This document shows positions 33,501 through 41,233 of a DNA stretch of 64,000 nt, in pieces. Source of the DNA: Streptomyces avidinii (GTDB taxonomy: Bacteria; Actinomycetota; Actinomycetes; Streptomycetales; Streptomycetaceae); assembly GCF_014650695.1 (NCBI RefSeq), contig NZ_BMVL01000012.1, forward strand, positions 1 to 64,000, given 5' to 3'. The position numbers were made by a program, and so were the translations under genes. Position 1 is the first letter of the stretch. Every line of letters starts with the position of its first letter. The notes below the pieces were generated by a model that saw only the letters and a list, made by a program, of their open reading frames with translations, was not told where the DNA came from and did no database searches.

Positions 33501-36500
33501 ACGTCATCTCCGACGAGCGCACCCACTACGACGGCAAGGGCTTCGGCGGAACTCCGGAGCGGGGCGACGCCACGGCTGCGGAGGAGCTGGCCGAGTACGT
33601 CGGCGGGCAGCCGCGCTACGTGGTCACCGGAACGGAGAAGTTCGACCAGTACGGCCGCTCCGTGGAGACCACGGACGTCCTGGGCAACACGTCCGGCACC
33701 GCGTACACCCCGGCCACCGGCGAGATGCCGCACCAGGTGGTCACGACCAACGCGCTCGGGCACACCGAGACCGAGATCATCGACCCCACCCGGGGCCGGA
33801 CCCTGACCGAGATCGACGCTGACGGCCGCCGCGAGGAGTCCGAGTACGACGCCCTCGGCCGCCTGACCAAGGGCTGGTCGGCGGGACGGACCCGGGACCA
33901 GAAGCCCGACGTCGAGGTCTCGTACCTGACGCGCAAGGACGGCCCCTCCGCCGTCACCACCCGCACCCGCCTCGCGGACGACACGTACACCGTCAGCCAC
34001 GAGCTGTACGACGGTCTGATGCGCCCGCGTCAGACCCAGGCCACGCGCGCCGATCTCAACCAGAACGACGAGGCGCGCTCCGGCCGCGTCGTCACCGACA
34101 CGGTGTACGACTCCCGTGGCCTGCAGGTCAAGGCATCGGGTCCCTACCTGGAGAAGAGCAACCCCGCCACCACCCTGGTCTCCGTCCCGGACAACCAGAT
34201 CATCCGCCAGACCGGATACCTGTACGACGGTGCCGGGCGCAAGACCGCCGAGCTGTTCTACAGCCTCGGCACGGAGAAGTGGCGCAGCACGACCGTCTAC
34301 GGCGGTGACCGTCAGCACGTCGTCCCGCCCCAGGGCGCGACCGTCACCACCACCATCGGCGATGCCCGCGGCAACACCGTCGAACTGCGCCAGTACAAGG
34401 GCCGCGAGGCCGGCGGCGCGTACGACAGCACCCGTTACGAGCACGGCCCCGGTGGTGAGCTGCTCAAGGTCGTCGACCCGGTCGGCAACACCTGGACGCA
34501 CGAGTACGACCTGCGCGGTCGCAAGACCAAGGACACCGACCCCGATCGCGGCGTCACCACGTACACCTTCGACGACGGTGACCAGCCCGTCTCGACGACC
34601 GACGCCCGCGGCAACACCGTGCACGCCTCCTACGACAAACTCGGCCGCCGCCTCGCGGTGCGCGACGGGGGGCCTTCGGGACAGAAGCTCTCCGAGTGGA
34701 CCTACGACACCCTGTCCAAGGGCCGACCGACGTCCTCGACCCGCCACGTCGACGGCAAGGCGTACACCACTTCGGTCCTCGGCTACGACGACAGCGGAAC
34801 TGCAACCGGATCCAGGACCACGGTTCCGGAGGGGCTGGGCAAGCTCTCCGGAAGCTACGAGTCCAAGGTCGACTACGACAGCGTCGGCAAGCCTGTCTCC
34901 GCGCACCTGCCCGCCGTGGGCGGACTCGCCGCTGAGAAGGTGGACTTCGGCTACAACGCCGCAGGGGTGCCCAGCACCCTCAAGGGCGCGGCCGAGTACG
35001 TCAGCAGTAGCCGCTACACCCCCTTCGGCGAGCTCATGCAGTACATGCAGGGCGCCAAGGGCAAGCGCATGATCCATACCAACTACCTGGACGACTCGAC
35101 CCGCCGGGTCACCAAGTCGTTCGCGGACCGTGAGGTCGCACCGTCCGCTCTGTCCGAGGTCGACTACGCCTACGACCCCGCGGGCAACATCACTTCTCTC
35201 AGCGAACTGCGCGAGGGGACCACCCGCGACACGCAGTGCTTCTCCTACGACTACCTGCGTCGTATGACCGAGGGTTGGACCGCGAAGACGACCTGCGCGG
35301 GCGGACCGTCCGCGGCCACCGTCGGCGGTGTGTCGCCGTACTGGCACTCGTACACGTTCGACCCGACGGGCAACCGCACCAGCGAGACCAAGCACGACGT
35401 CGGCAACGGCGAGACCCGCCGCACCTACACCTACCCGGCCGCCAAGGGCAACCAGCCGCACGCCCTGAGCGGCGTCGACGTCGTCGAGCCCACCGGGACC
35501 CGCAAGGACTCCTACGCCTACGACGCCACCGGCAACACCACCCTCCGCAAGGTCGGAAACTCCGAGCAGAAGCTGGAGTGGGACACCGAGGGGCAGCTCA
35601 CCAAGGTCACCGAGGGCACCAAGGTCACCGAGTACGTCTACGACGCCGAGGGCAACCGCCTGCTGCGCAAGGACCCTTCGGGCACCACGCTCTACCTGGG
35701 CACCACCGAGGTGGCCTTGGCTCCGGACGGCAGCACGAAGGCCACCCGCGGGTACGGGTTCAGCGGCTCGACAGTTGCCGTCCGCTCCTCGGACGGGAAG
35801 GTCTCCTACCTTTCCGCCGACCACCACAACACCGCGACCATCTCGGTGGACGCCGCGGGTTCGATGACCGCCACCCGGCGGGACATGACCCCCTACGGTG
35901 AGACACGGGGCGCCGCGCCGCAGGCGTGGCCGGACCAGAAGGGCTTCGTCGGCGGCACAGTCGACGCCTCCACCGGTCTGACCCAGCTGGGCGTCCGCTC
36001 CTACGAGCCGGCCACCGGGCGCTTCCTGTCGGTCGACCCCTTGATCGACATCGACGACCCGCAGCAGATGAACGGGTACGCGTACGCGAACAACAACCCG
36101 GTGTCCATCTCGGACCCCGACGGCAAGATCATCCCCATCCTCGTCGGCATAGCCATCCGCATCGCCGCCCAGCGCATCGCGATGGAGATCGCCCGCCGCG
36201 CCGCTATCGAGGCCGCCAAGAGGGCAGCAGCCGAGCTCGCGAAGCGTCTCGCTATAGAAGCCGCCAAGAAGGCTGCTGCCGAAGCCGCCAAGAAGGCAGC
36301 GGAGGAAGCGGCGAAGAAGGCAGCGATCGAGGCTGCGAAGAAGGTGGCACTGGAAGCCGCCAAGAAGCAGGCGGCGAAGGAAGCCGCCAAGCAGGCGGCC
36401 AAGAAGCAGGCGGCGAAGCAGGTCGCCAAGAAGCCGCAGGCAAAGGCGGCGCCGAAGCAGCAGGCGGCCGCGAAGAAGGCCCCGAAGGCCAATCAGAAAC

Positions 36501-36934
36501 CGCCGAAGCAGCAGCAGAACGCCCCGAAGAAGGGACCGAACGACGAACTCAAGAAAGAGCTGATGGACATTGGAAAGGATCACATCACTGAGATGCTGGC
36601 CGAGCATGCCAGAGGGGAGCGAAGTCACGCGCCCGGTGCATTCAGCGTTGGTCGGGACTCCACCACCGGCAAGACGTATCTCGGCGCAAGCGGCTCTCCG
36701 GACAACCTTCACCCGACCGTGCGGAACCTTCTCCCGAGGACTTCCCAGCACCCCAAGGGGCGACCGCCACAGGTTTGCGCGGAGGCACGCATGTGCACCA
36801 ATGCCCTCAACGACGGAGCGAAACTGAAGAACCTGGACATAGCCACCGTAAACACCAAGGGAAAAAAGTTCGGCGCATGTGAAAATTGCTCGACATGGAT
36901 CTTCTCAGTAGTGAGGAACGTACTGACCGGATGA
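30542..36934 (+). CDS. exported RHS/YD-repeat polymorphic toxin with YwqJ-like deaminase tip
   Basis: The 2130-residue protein starts at GTG 30542 (GAGGAAC upstream) with a long signal peptide (YIRRSAQAIAITVSSALLVS, cleavage near 53). A beta-rich N-terminal part is followed by YD repeats (about 880-1780, e.g. YDALGRLTKGW, YDLRGRKTKDTDPD) and the RHS core end GRFLSVDPL (1827-1834) and DPDG (1858-1861). Residues about 1875-2000 are an Ala/Lys-rich helix. The last 130 residues form the tip: CAEAR with Cys2079 and Glu2081, and CENC with Cys2113 and Cys2116. These are the zinc and catalytic residues of YwqJ-type nucleic-acid deaminases. By family analogy the RHS shell encloses the toxin, which would act on competitors. 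The downstream gene is the likely immunity gene. Confidence 0.88.
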   Translation: MSPSQIPRRTEPHWSSDNVWNWPKYIRRSAQAIAITVSSALLVSAGVSTAAAATEKFKVRATQSEPVLAGASVPLKSAPKNEAAQNAQKKAPKVTWPKGGDAFLEPGSTVAARAQTAAPARSDVGGLPVGIRSTTVPFTRAGTAAAPAAPANVKVSVKNQAHAEKAGINGVLMAVEAGAGAPSPGKVELAVDYSAFAGAFGANFAGRMRVVQYPACVLTTPEKAECKTATPVDSGNDVKNKTLTARIALPGTGTGSGTKSPQQLSAMSAAAAAPMVLAAEGGASGTGGDFKATPLAPTSSWQSGGASGDFNWTYPMSTPEAPGDLSPELGLNYSAQSVDGRMAAGNTQPSQAGDGFELTSGGFIERRFQPCSDVPGSGVAYKDGKGDLCFASENAMLSLNGSGTELVRDDATGTWKGVKDDGSRIEYLTGASNGDAEGGYFRLTTVSGTVFTFGLNRPGNWKAGDQETNSAFTVPLYGKDGGKQRAWRYNLDHVSDVSGNAMVYYYAKETNRYGADKKLQGVEYTRGGHLSRVEYGLRTGAEYGTKAPAKVLIETGERCLPGADCSDAKFTKENAKNWPDVPVDQYCAPGKECKNQHSPTFWTRKRFSAISTQVLTRGAYKDVDRWDLTHSFPQTGDGTSNGLWLASVKHTGKTNGDLSTPEITFSGQQLANRVDGLEGLPPFIRYRINAISTESGGLIGVTYSAPECNRDGTLPASDADNTLRCYPVNWSAPGQPIGPDGRPKPYKDYFHKYVATQIIENDLVGGSPSTVTRYEYSGAPAWAYDTSEFLRDTERTWNQWRGYGKVITRTGDGADQRTRSENVYFRGLDGDRTASGGTRTVKVADSEGNQITDHLSQAGGTRETLSYNGDGGPLIAATSYEPFISAATATRNRTGTTPLTAHRFNNGAQRTRTAVEGGLRRTAVEKTYDEHGLITKVYDLGDTSTAGDDRCVRTEYARNAGKHLLDLVSRQETVSVACGATVQRPAHVISDERTHYDGKGFGGTPERGDATAAEELAEYVGGQPRYVVTGTEKFDQYGRSVETTDVLGNTSGTAYTPATGEMPHQVVTTNALGHTETEIIDPTRGRTLTEIDADGRREESEYDALGRLTKGWSAGRTRDQKPDVEVSYLTRKDGPSAVTTRTRLADDTYTVSHELYDGLMRPRQTQATRADLNQNDEARSGRVVTDTVYDSRGLQVKASGPYLEKSNPATTLVSVPDNQIIRQTGYLYDGAGRKTAELFYSLGTEKWRSTTVYGGDRQHVVPPQGATVTTTIGDARGNTVELRQYKGREAGGAYDSTRYEHGPGGELLKVVDPVGNTWTHEYDLRGRKTKDTDPDRGVTTYTFDDGDQPVSTTDARGNTVHASYDKLGRRLAVRDGGPSGQKLSEWTYDTLSKGRPTSSTRHVDGKAYTTSVLGYDDSGTATGSRTTVPEGLGKLSGSYESKVDYDSVGKPVSAHLPAVGGLAAEKVDFGYNAAGVPSTLKGAAEYVSSSRYTPFGELMQYMQGAKGKRMIHTNYLDDSTRRVTKSFADREVAPSALSEVDYAYDPAGNITSLSELREGTTRDTQCFSYDYLRRMTEGWTAKTTCAGGPSAATVGGVSPYWHSYTFDPTGNRTSETKHDVGNGETRRTYTYPAAKGNQPHALSGVDVVEPTGTRKDSYAYDATGNTTLRKVGNSEQKLEWDTEGQLTKVTEGTKVTEYVYDAEGNRLLRKDPSGTTLYLGTTEVALAPDGSTKATRGYGFSGSTVAVRSSDGKVSYLSADHHNTATISVDAAGSMTATRRDMTPYGETRGAAPQAWPDQKGFVGGTVDASTGLTQLGVRSYEPATGRFLSVDPLIDIDDPQQMNGYAYANNNPVSISDPDGKIIPILVGIAIRIAAQRIAMEIARRAAIEAAKRAAAELAKRLAIEAAKKAAAEAAKKAAEEAAKKAAIEAAKKVALEAAKKQAAKEAAKQAAKKQAAKQVAKKPQAKAAPKQQAAAKKAPKANQKPPKQQQNAPKKGPNDELKKELMDIGKDHITEMLAEHARGERSHAPGAFSVGRDSTTGKTYLGASGSPDNLHPTVRNLLPRTSQHPKGRPPQVCAEARMCTNALNDGAKLKNLDIATVNTKGKKFGACENCSTWIFSVVRNVLTG

Positions 36935-37392
36935 ACATCGAGAACGAGCGTCCGAACCTGGACGAGGTCGTAGAAGCCCTTCCCGGGGCGACGGCCGTGG
37001 AGTACGGGGACCTGGACGTCGAGACGATCTGCGACCAGTACCGGGAAGAGGGATACGAGGTCACTCCCCGCCTGCTCGACTTCCTGGAACAGTATCGAGA
37101 GATCACCATCTCGTGGCTGCACCAGGGTAGATCCGAGACTGAACTGGAGATCAGTATCGAGGGTGCCCTGAACGAGCACATCATCCGCATCGGGTACTAC
37201 GCGAAGATCGCCGGCAAGGGATTGCTCCCTGTCGGAACGGCTTTCGGTGACAGCACGGTCCTCCTGTCGGATGACGGCGACATCTACTTCGGCGACGTCG
37301 CGGGCGTCCAGCGGGTCGGCCACGGGTTCCTCCCGTCGATGACCGCACTGATCTCGGACAACTGGGACAAGGCGTACCTCATAGAACCCTGA
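36931..37392 (+). CDS. SUKH-like immunity protein
   Basis: The 153-residue protein is small, acidic and soluble, as immunity proteins are. The pattern of LLDFLEQYREITISW, then GTAFGDSTVLLSDDGDIYFGD, then GFLPSMTALIS fits the SUKH-3-type fold used against nuclease and deaminase toxins. ATG 36931 overlaps the toxin stop in ATGA, so the two are co-translated; an upstream ATG in the same frame at 36895 would lie deeper inside the toxin gene. Base composition is less GC-rich than the neighbours, as in the toxin tip. A terminator follows at 37409. Confidence 0.78.
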   Translation: MNIENERPNLDEVVEALPGATAVEYGDLDVETICDQYREEGYEVTPRLLDFLEQYREITISWLHQGRSETELEISIEGALNEHIIRIGYYAKIAGKGLLPVGTAFGDSTVLLSDDGDIYFGDVAGVQRVGHGFLPSMTALISDNWDKAYLIEP

Positions 37393-37408
37393 CGGATCTC
37401 CGTCCACG

Positions 37409-37439
37409 GAAGCCCTGCCGGATTCTCCGGCAGGGCTTC
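37409..37439 (+). terminator. terminator of the RHS-immunity unit
   Basis: GAAGCCCTGCCGG pairs perfectly with CCGGCAGGGCTTC over 13 bases around a 5-base loop, 16 bases after the immunity stop. Confidence 0.85.
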
Positions 37440-37479
37440 TGCCGTTCCGGACGCCTCAGACGTGCCGGGCAATGAGAAC

Positions 37480-37514
37480 GGGCCGTCCCCGCGCTGCTCG
37501 CGCGGGGACGGCCC
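37480..37514 (-). terminator. terminator of the flavin monooxygenase unit
   Basis: GGGCCGTCCCCGCG pairs perfectly with CGCGGGGACGGCCC over 14 bases around a 7-base loop, just beyond the stop of the leftward flavin monooxygenase gene. Confidence 0.8.
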
Positions 37515-37537
37515 GTGGCCCTAGGACCCGGGGGGGG

Positions 37538-39235
37538 TCAGTCCTCGGGGAGTTCGACCGGGGCGATGTCGTCGTAGACGTCGCCCGGGCCCGGGTTGGT
37601 GGAGTCCGTGGAGCCGCCGAGGTGGTGCATGACGCCCCAGACGGCGTTGAGGGCGGTCTGGACCGCGCCCTCGGCCCAGCCGGCCGTCCAGGAGATGTCG
37701 TCGCCCGCGAGGAAGATGCCGCGCTTGTCCTCGGGGAGGCGGTCCTGCATGAAGTGGGTGAAGAGGCGGCGCTGGTAGCGGTAGTGGCCCGGGAGGTTGG
37801 CCTTGAACGCGCCCATGAAGTAGGGCTCGTCCTCCCAGGAGACGGTGACCGGGTTGCCGATGATGTGGCGGCGGATGTCGACCTTCGGGTAGATCTCGCC
37901 GAGGGACTTCAGCATGACCTCCATCCGCTCGTTCGCGGACAGCGGCAGCCACTTGAGGCTGTCGTCGCACCAGGTGTACGAGAGGCAGATGACGGCGGGC
38001 TTGTCAGGGCCGTTGTCCAGCAGGTACGTGCCGCGGGTCATCCGGTCCGTCAGCGTCATCGACATGACGTCGCGGCCGGTCTCCTCGTCCTTGTCCAGCC
38101 AGAACGGCCGGTCGACGGGGACGAACAGCTTGGACGACTCCATGTAGTGGGTGCGCTCGATCGCCGTCCAGTGGTCGATCGGGAACAGCGTGTCGTCGCA
38201 CTCGATCTTCGACAGGAGCATCCAGGACTGGGCCGTGAAGATCGCGGCGCGGTACGTGCGGATGTCGCCGGAGGAGTCGGTGACCGTGATGCGGTTGCCG
38301 GCCGTGCGGTGCAGGCGGGTGACCGCCGGGCGCGGGGTGCCGCCGTGCAGGGAGGACAGCGAGGTGCCCCGGTCCCAGTGCACGATCTTCTCCGGCTCGC
38401 GCTCCCACAGGCGCAGCGGCAGCTGCTGCGAGCCGCCCACGATGCCGCGGTGGTGGTCGTCGGCCTCGGTGTAGACGACGCGCAGGATCTCCAGGATGGA
38501 GTTCGGGAAGTCGGTGTCCCAGCCGCCCGTGCCGAAGCCGACCTGGCCGAAGATCTCGCGCTTGCGGAAGGACTTGAAGGCCTCCGACTTGCAGAGGAAG
38601 CCGTAGAAGGTCTCGTCGTCGAGCTTCTCGACGAGCTTGGCCCAGATCTCACGGATGCGCGGGACGTCCCGCTCGCGCATCGCGGTGTTCATGTCGGAGA
38701 AGTCGGCGCCCTCGTCGAGGCAGGCGTTCCAGGCGGCGGACACGTCGCGGTAGATCTGCGGGAGGTCCGCGATCGTCTCGGCGTAGTGCGACTCCCCCTT
38801 GAGGTCGACGACCGTGGAGGGGGTGGACTCGGCGAGCGGGTTCGGGAAGGGCTCCGTGACCAGGCCGACGAGGTCGATGTAGTGCTGCAGGGCCGTGGAG
38901 GACGGCGGGAAGCGCATGGCGCCCATCTCCGCGGTGAGGCCCTCGGTCTCGGCGCCCTCGAAGCCGACGGTGCGCAGGCGGCCGCCGATCTGGTCGGCCT
39001 CGTAGACGACGGGCCTCAGGCCCATCTTCATCAGCTCGTACGCCGAGATGATGCCGGACAGCCCGCCGCCGATGACGGCGACCTCGGTGCCGAGCTCGGT
39101 CGCCGGTATCTGGCCGAGGCCCGCCGGGTGGGCGAGGAAGTCGTCGTACGCGTACGGGAAGTCCGGGCCGAACATGGTGATCGGCGGCTGTCCGTCGCTG
39201 TGCGGGACGGCGGTGGTGGGCACCGTGGACGTCAT
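37538..39235 (-). CDS. flavin amino-acid 2-monooxygenase / amine oxidase (DavB/IaaM-like)
   Basis: The 565-residue cytoplasmic enzyme has the FAD-binding motif VIGGGLSGIISAYEL (GGGLSG at 56-61), a second FAD contact GGRLRTVGF, and the C-terminal flavin site GIFLAGDDISWTAGWAEGAV. This C-terminal signature and the length are like tryptophan, lysine or arginine 2-monooxygenases, which turn an amino acid into the one-carbon-shorter amide with release of CO2. A nitrilase-fold amidase lies just upstream in the same direction (gap 42 bases), the partner needed to hydrolyse such an amide. The substrate (Lys, Arg or Trp) is not decided by sequence; a plain amino-acid oxidase is the alternative. Confidence 0.82.
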   Translation of the reverse strand: MTSTVPTTAVPHSDGQPPITMFGPDFPYAYDDFLAHPAGLGQIPATELGTEVAVIGGGLSGIISAYELMKMGLRPVVYEADQIGGRLRTVGFEGAETEGLTAEMGAMRFPPSSTALQHYIDLVGLVTEPFPNPLAESTPSTVVDLKGESHYAETIADLPQIYRDVSAAWNACLDEGADFSDMNTAMRERDVPRIREIWAKLVEKLDDETFYGFLCKSEAFKSFRKREIFGQVGFGTGGWDTDFPNSILEILRVVYTEADDHHRGIVGGSQQLPLRLWEREPEKIVHWDRGTSLSSLHGGTPRPAVTRLHRTAGNRITVTDSSGDIRTYRAAIFTAQSWMLLSKIECDDTLFPIDHWTAIERTHYMESSKLFVPVDRPFWLDKDEETGRDVMSMTLTDRMTRGTYLLDNGPDKPAVICLSYTWCDDSLKWLPLSANERMEVMLKSLGEIYPKVDIRRHIIGNPVTVSWEDEPYFMGAFKANLPGHYRYQRRLFTHFMQDRLPEDKRGIFLAGDDISWTAGWAEGAVQTALNAVWGVMHHLGGSTDSTNPGPGDVYDDIAPVELPED

Positions 39236-39277
39236 GGGGGTACGTCTCCTTGCGGCAGGGCTGGGGGAAGAGAGGTC

Positions 39278-40078
39278 TTAGACGAGGGAGGCGTAGAGCC
39301 CGGGTCGGCGGTCGCGCAGGTACGGGTTGTTCTCGCGCGAGGCCGACAGCAGCTCGGGATCGGCCTCGCCGAACACCAGCTCCTCGCCGCGGCCGGCCCG
39401 GGTCCGGGTGACCCCGTCGGGGCTCGCCAGGCAGCTGAGTCCGACGAACTCGAACTCGCCTTCCGGGCCGGTGCGGTTGACGTACGCGATGTACATCTGG
39501 TTCTCGAAGGCCCGTACGGGCACCAGCTGTTCGGCGACGAACTGGAACGGGTGCATCTGCGCGGTCGGCACCAGGAGGAGGTCGGTGCCGGCGAGCGCGT
39601 GCGCCCGGACGTTCTCGGGGAACTCCACGTCGTAGCAGATCATGATGCCGATGCGGAGGCCGTTCAGGTCCGCCTGGACGACGGGGGTGTCGCCGGGGGT
39701 GAAGGCGTCCTGTTCGAAGCAGCCGAAGAGGTGGGTCTTGCGGTAGTTCGCCAGGGCCGCGCCGTCGGGGCCGATGAGCTGGGCGGCGTTGTAGACGACG
39801 CCGTCCGCGCTCTCCGGGTAGCCGTAGAGGACGGCGACCCGGTGGCGGCGGGCGATCTCGCCGACGGCCCGTGCGGAGGCGCCGTCGGCCGGTTCGGCGA
39901 GGCCGGGGATGTCCTGGAGGTCCAGCGCGTAGCCGGTCAGGAACATCTCCGAGGTCACCAGCAGCCCGGCCCCGCTCTGTGCGGCGCGCGCCGCTGCCTC
40001 GTCGAGCGCCTTGAGGTTCTCGGCGGGGTCGCCGAGAACGCCGGAGCTCTGGAGGAGGGCGGTGCGCAGCGGGGGCAT
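39278..40078 (-). CDS. carbon-nitrogen hydrolase, probable aliphatic amidase (DavA-like)
   Basis: This nitrilase-superfamily enzyme (266 aa) has the Glu-Lys-Cys triad: Glu44 in VTSEMFLTGY, Lys114 in NYRKTHLFG and Cys148 in IMICYDVEFPE. Length equals that of 5-aminovaleramidase (DavA), which works with lysine 2-monooxygenase in Pseudomonas. In Streptomyces an analogous arginine route through 4-guanidinobutyramide is known, so that substrate is possible too. It is the gene before the flavin monooxygenase on the same strand. Confidence 0.85.
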   Translation of the reverse strand: MPPLRTALLQSSGVLGDPAENLKALDEAAARAAQSGAGLLVTSEMFLTGYALDLQDIPGLAEPADGASARAVGEIARRHRVAVLYGYPESADGVVYNAAQLIGPDGAALANYRKTHLFGCFEQDAFTPGDTPVVQADLNGLRIGIMICYDVEFPENVRAHALAGTDLLLVPTAQMHPFQFVAEQLVPVRAFENQMYIAYVNRTGPEGEFEFVGLSCLASPDGVTRTRAGRGEELVFGEADPELLSASRENNPYLRDRRPGLYASLV

Positions 40079-40267
40079 GGGCTACCTCTGTGACAGGCGG
40101 GGTGGGGGTCATAAAACGGTACGTTCGCGCGTTCGACCCCGACAAGCCGTGAGCGTTGCGCTCCGCGCATCGATTCGTTGCGTGTTCCGCGGGTGCCGCG
40201 GCGATTCGTTGCGCGGGCGCCTCGGGCGCCCCGTCATGGCTCCCGTGCGAGCCCGGAGCGGCCCCTG

Positions 40268-40672
40268 CTACGCGCCCGTACGGAAGGCCGGGTGGCCGGC
40301 CAGGAGGCGCAGGTCGTCGAGGATATCGGGGGTGTGGTCGGAGACGACGCGGCCGCTCCAGGTGTCGACGAGGGCGGGGACGGTGAGGGCGCCGTCGAAG
40401 TGGTGGCCGGTGGCCTCGTAGGTCAGGCGCAGCGCGGTGTACTCGGCCCCGAGGGGGTCCGGACCGAGGACGGTGGCGGTGATCGAGTCGGCCGGGCCCA
40501 GCGCCGCGAGGGCGTCGGTGACCTGCTGCGAGCGGGGACAGCCGGCGCGGAGGTAGAGGTGGTAGCGGTGCGGGACGGGTGAGAAGCCGGCTCCGATGCG
40601 GCCGCGCGGGGCGGGGACCGGGCCGGTAAGGGGCAGCACGCTGCGGGTGCGGGGCAGGACGGTGTGCGACAT
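40268..40672 (-). CDS. thioredoxin-fold / glutathione S-transferase N-domain-like protein
   Basis: The 134-residue product has a basic, Pro-rich start and then HRYHLYLRAGCPRSQQVTDAL, which resembles the first strand and CPxxxx active-site loop of glutathionyl-hydroquinone reductase (ECM4/YqjG) N-domains. TVPALVDTWSGRVVSD corresponds to the cis-Pro and ESxxI region. The C-terminal helical domain of a full GST is missing, so it is either a stand-alone domain or a truncated enzyme. ATG 40672 has AGGAGAG 4 bases upstream. A candidate leader peptide lies upstream on the same strand. Confidence 0.6.
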   Translation of the reverse strand: MSHTVLPRTRSVLPLTGPVPAPRGRIGAGFSPVPHRYHLYLRAGCPRSQQVTDALAALGPADSITATVLGPDPLGAEYTALRLTYEATGHHFDGALTVPALVDTWSGRVVSDHTPDILDDLRLLAGHPAFRTGA

Positions 40673-40739
40673 GACTCTCCTGGGGTGGAGGACTGGGCCG
40701 TCTCTTTCGGGCCTGCCGGATGAGCCCGGTTCGCCCGGT

Positions 40740-40815
40740 GCGGTGCCTCGCAAGGCGGAGGGGCGCTCGTGTACTGGACGTACTCGGGCGCCCCGACAAC
40801 GCAGCGAGGTGCCGT
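40740..40815. repeat. nested intergenic hairpin element
   Basis: An outer stem (GCGGTGCCTCGC at 40740-40751 with GCGAGGTGCCGTGC at 40804-40817, closed with G-U pairs) encloses an inner one (GGGGCGC...GCGCCCC, about 40760-40794) with a near-palindromic tip around GTACTGGACGTAC. It looks like a Streptomyces intergenic repeat, or an attenuator between the leader peptide and the 40268-40672 gene. Confidence 0.5.
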
Positions 40816-40918
40816 GCGGGCGGGCCGGGCCCGGCAGGATCCGGACGAGACGGTCCGGACGGCGGGGCTCCGGGCGGCGCGGTGTGCGCCCGGTCCGGGT
40901 CACTCGTCTCTGAGGGGG

Positions 40919-41059
40919 TCAGCCGCGCGGGCCGAAAGCGCTGCACACCCGCAGGAGGTCGATGTGCAGGCGCCTGGTGAGCCACCAGCTCCGCAGGGCC
41001 CGGGGACGCGTGTGCGGGTACGAGTGGGGGTGCGGGTGTGCCGTTGCGGCTGTCTCCAC
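40919..41059 (-). CDS. candidate leader peptide, 46 aa
   Basis: The C-terminal part reads WWLTRRLHIDLLRVCSAFG. I recognise (L)TRRLHxDLLRVxSA as the hallmark of the short putative leader peptides found upstream of many Streptomyces operons. The only nearby in-frame start is GTG 41059, after GGGGGGAC, which gives a N-terminal half rich in His and Pro (AHPHPHSYPHT). A large hairpin follows before the next gene. The 40673-41233 region has no other convincing gene. Confidence 0.45.
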   Translation of the reverse strand: METAATAHPHPHSYPHTRPRALRSWWLTRRLHIDLLRVCSAFGPRG

Positions 41060-41233
41060 GTCCCCCCACCCCCGTTCTGTCCCTCGGCCGCCCCCGACCG
41101 GTGCTGGTTGGGCTTTCCGGTGGCGGGCCGGTCCGTCGTGGCCGTCCCCCGCAGTCTCGTGGCGGCGCCGGGGGCCGTCAAGAAGGCGGTCACGACCCGG
41201 ACGCCGCCGCCCCACGGAAGGAATTGCGCACCC

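Noticed and set aside
31319..36751. 1810-residue open frame opposite the RHS gene
   Set aside because: Val/Gly/Leu-rich shadow of the RHS frame caused by GC bias; the plus strand has clear YD repeats and family motifs.
40673..41233. Plus-strand frame from 40769 as part of the GNAT protein
   Set aside because: The first 155 codons are low-complexity and start inside a hairpin element; the recognisable GNAT sequence begins at ATG 41234.
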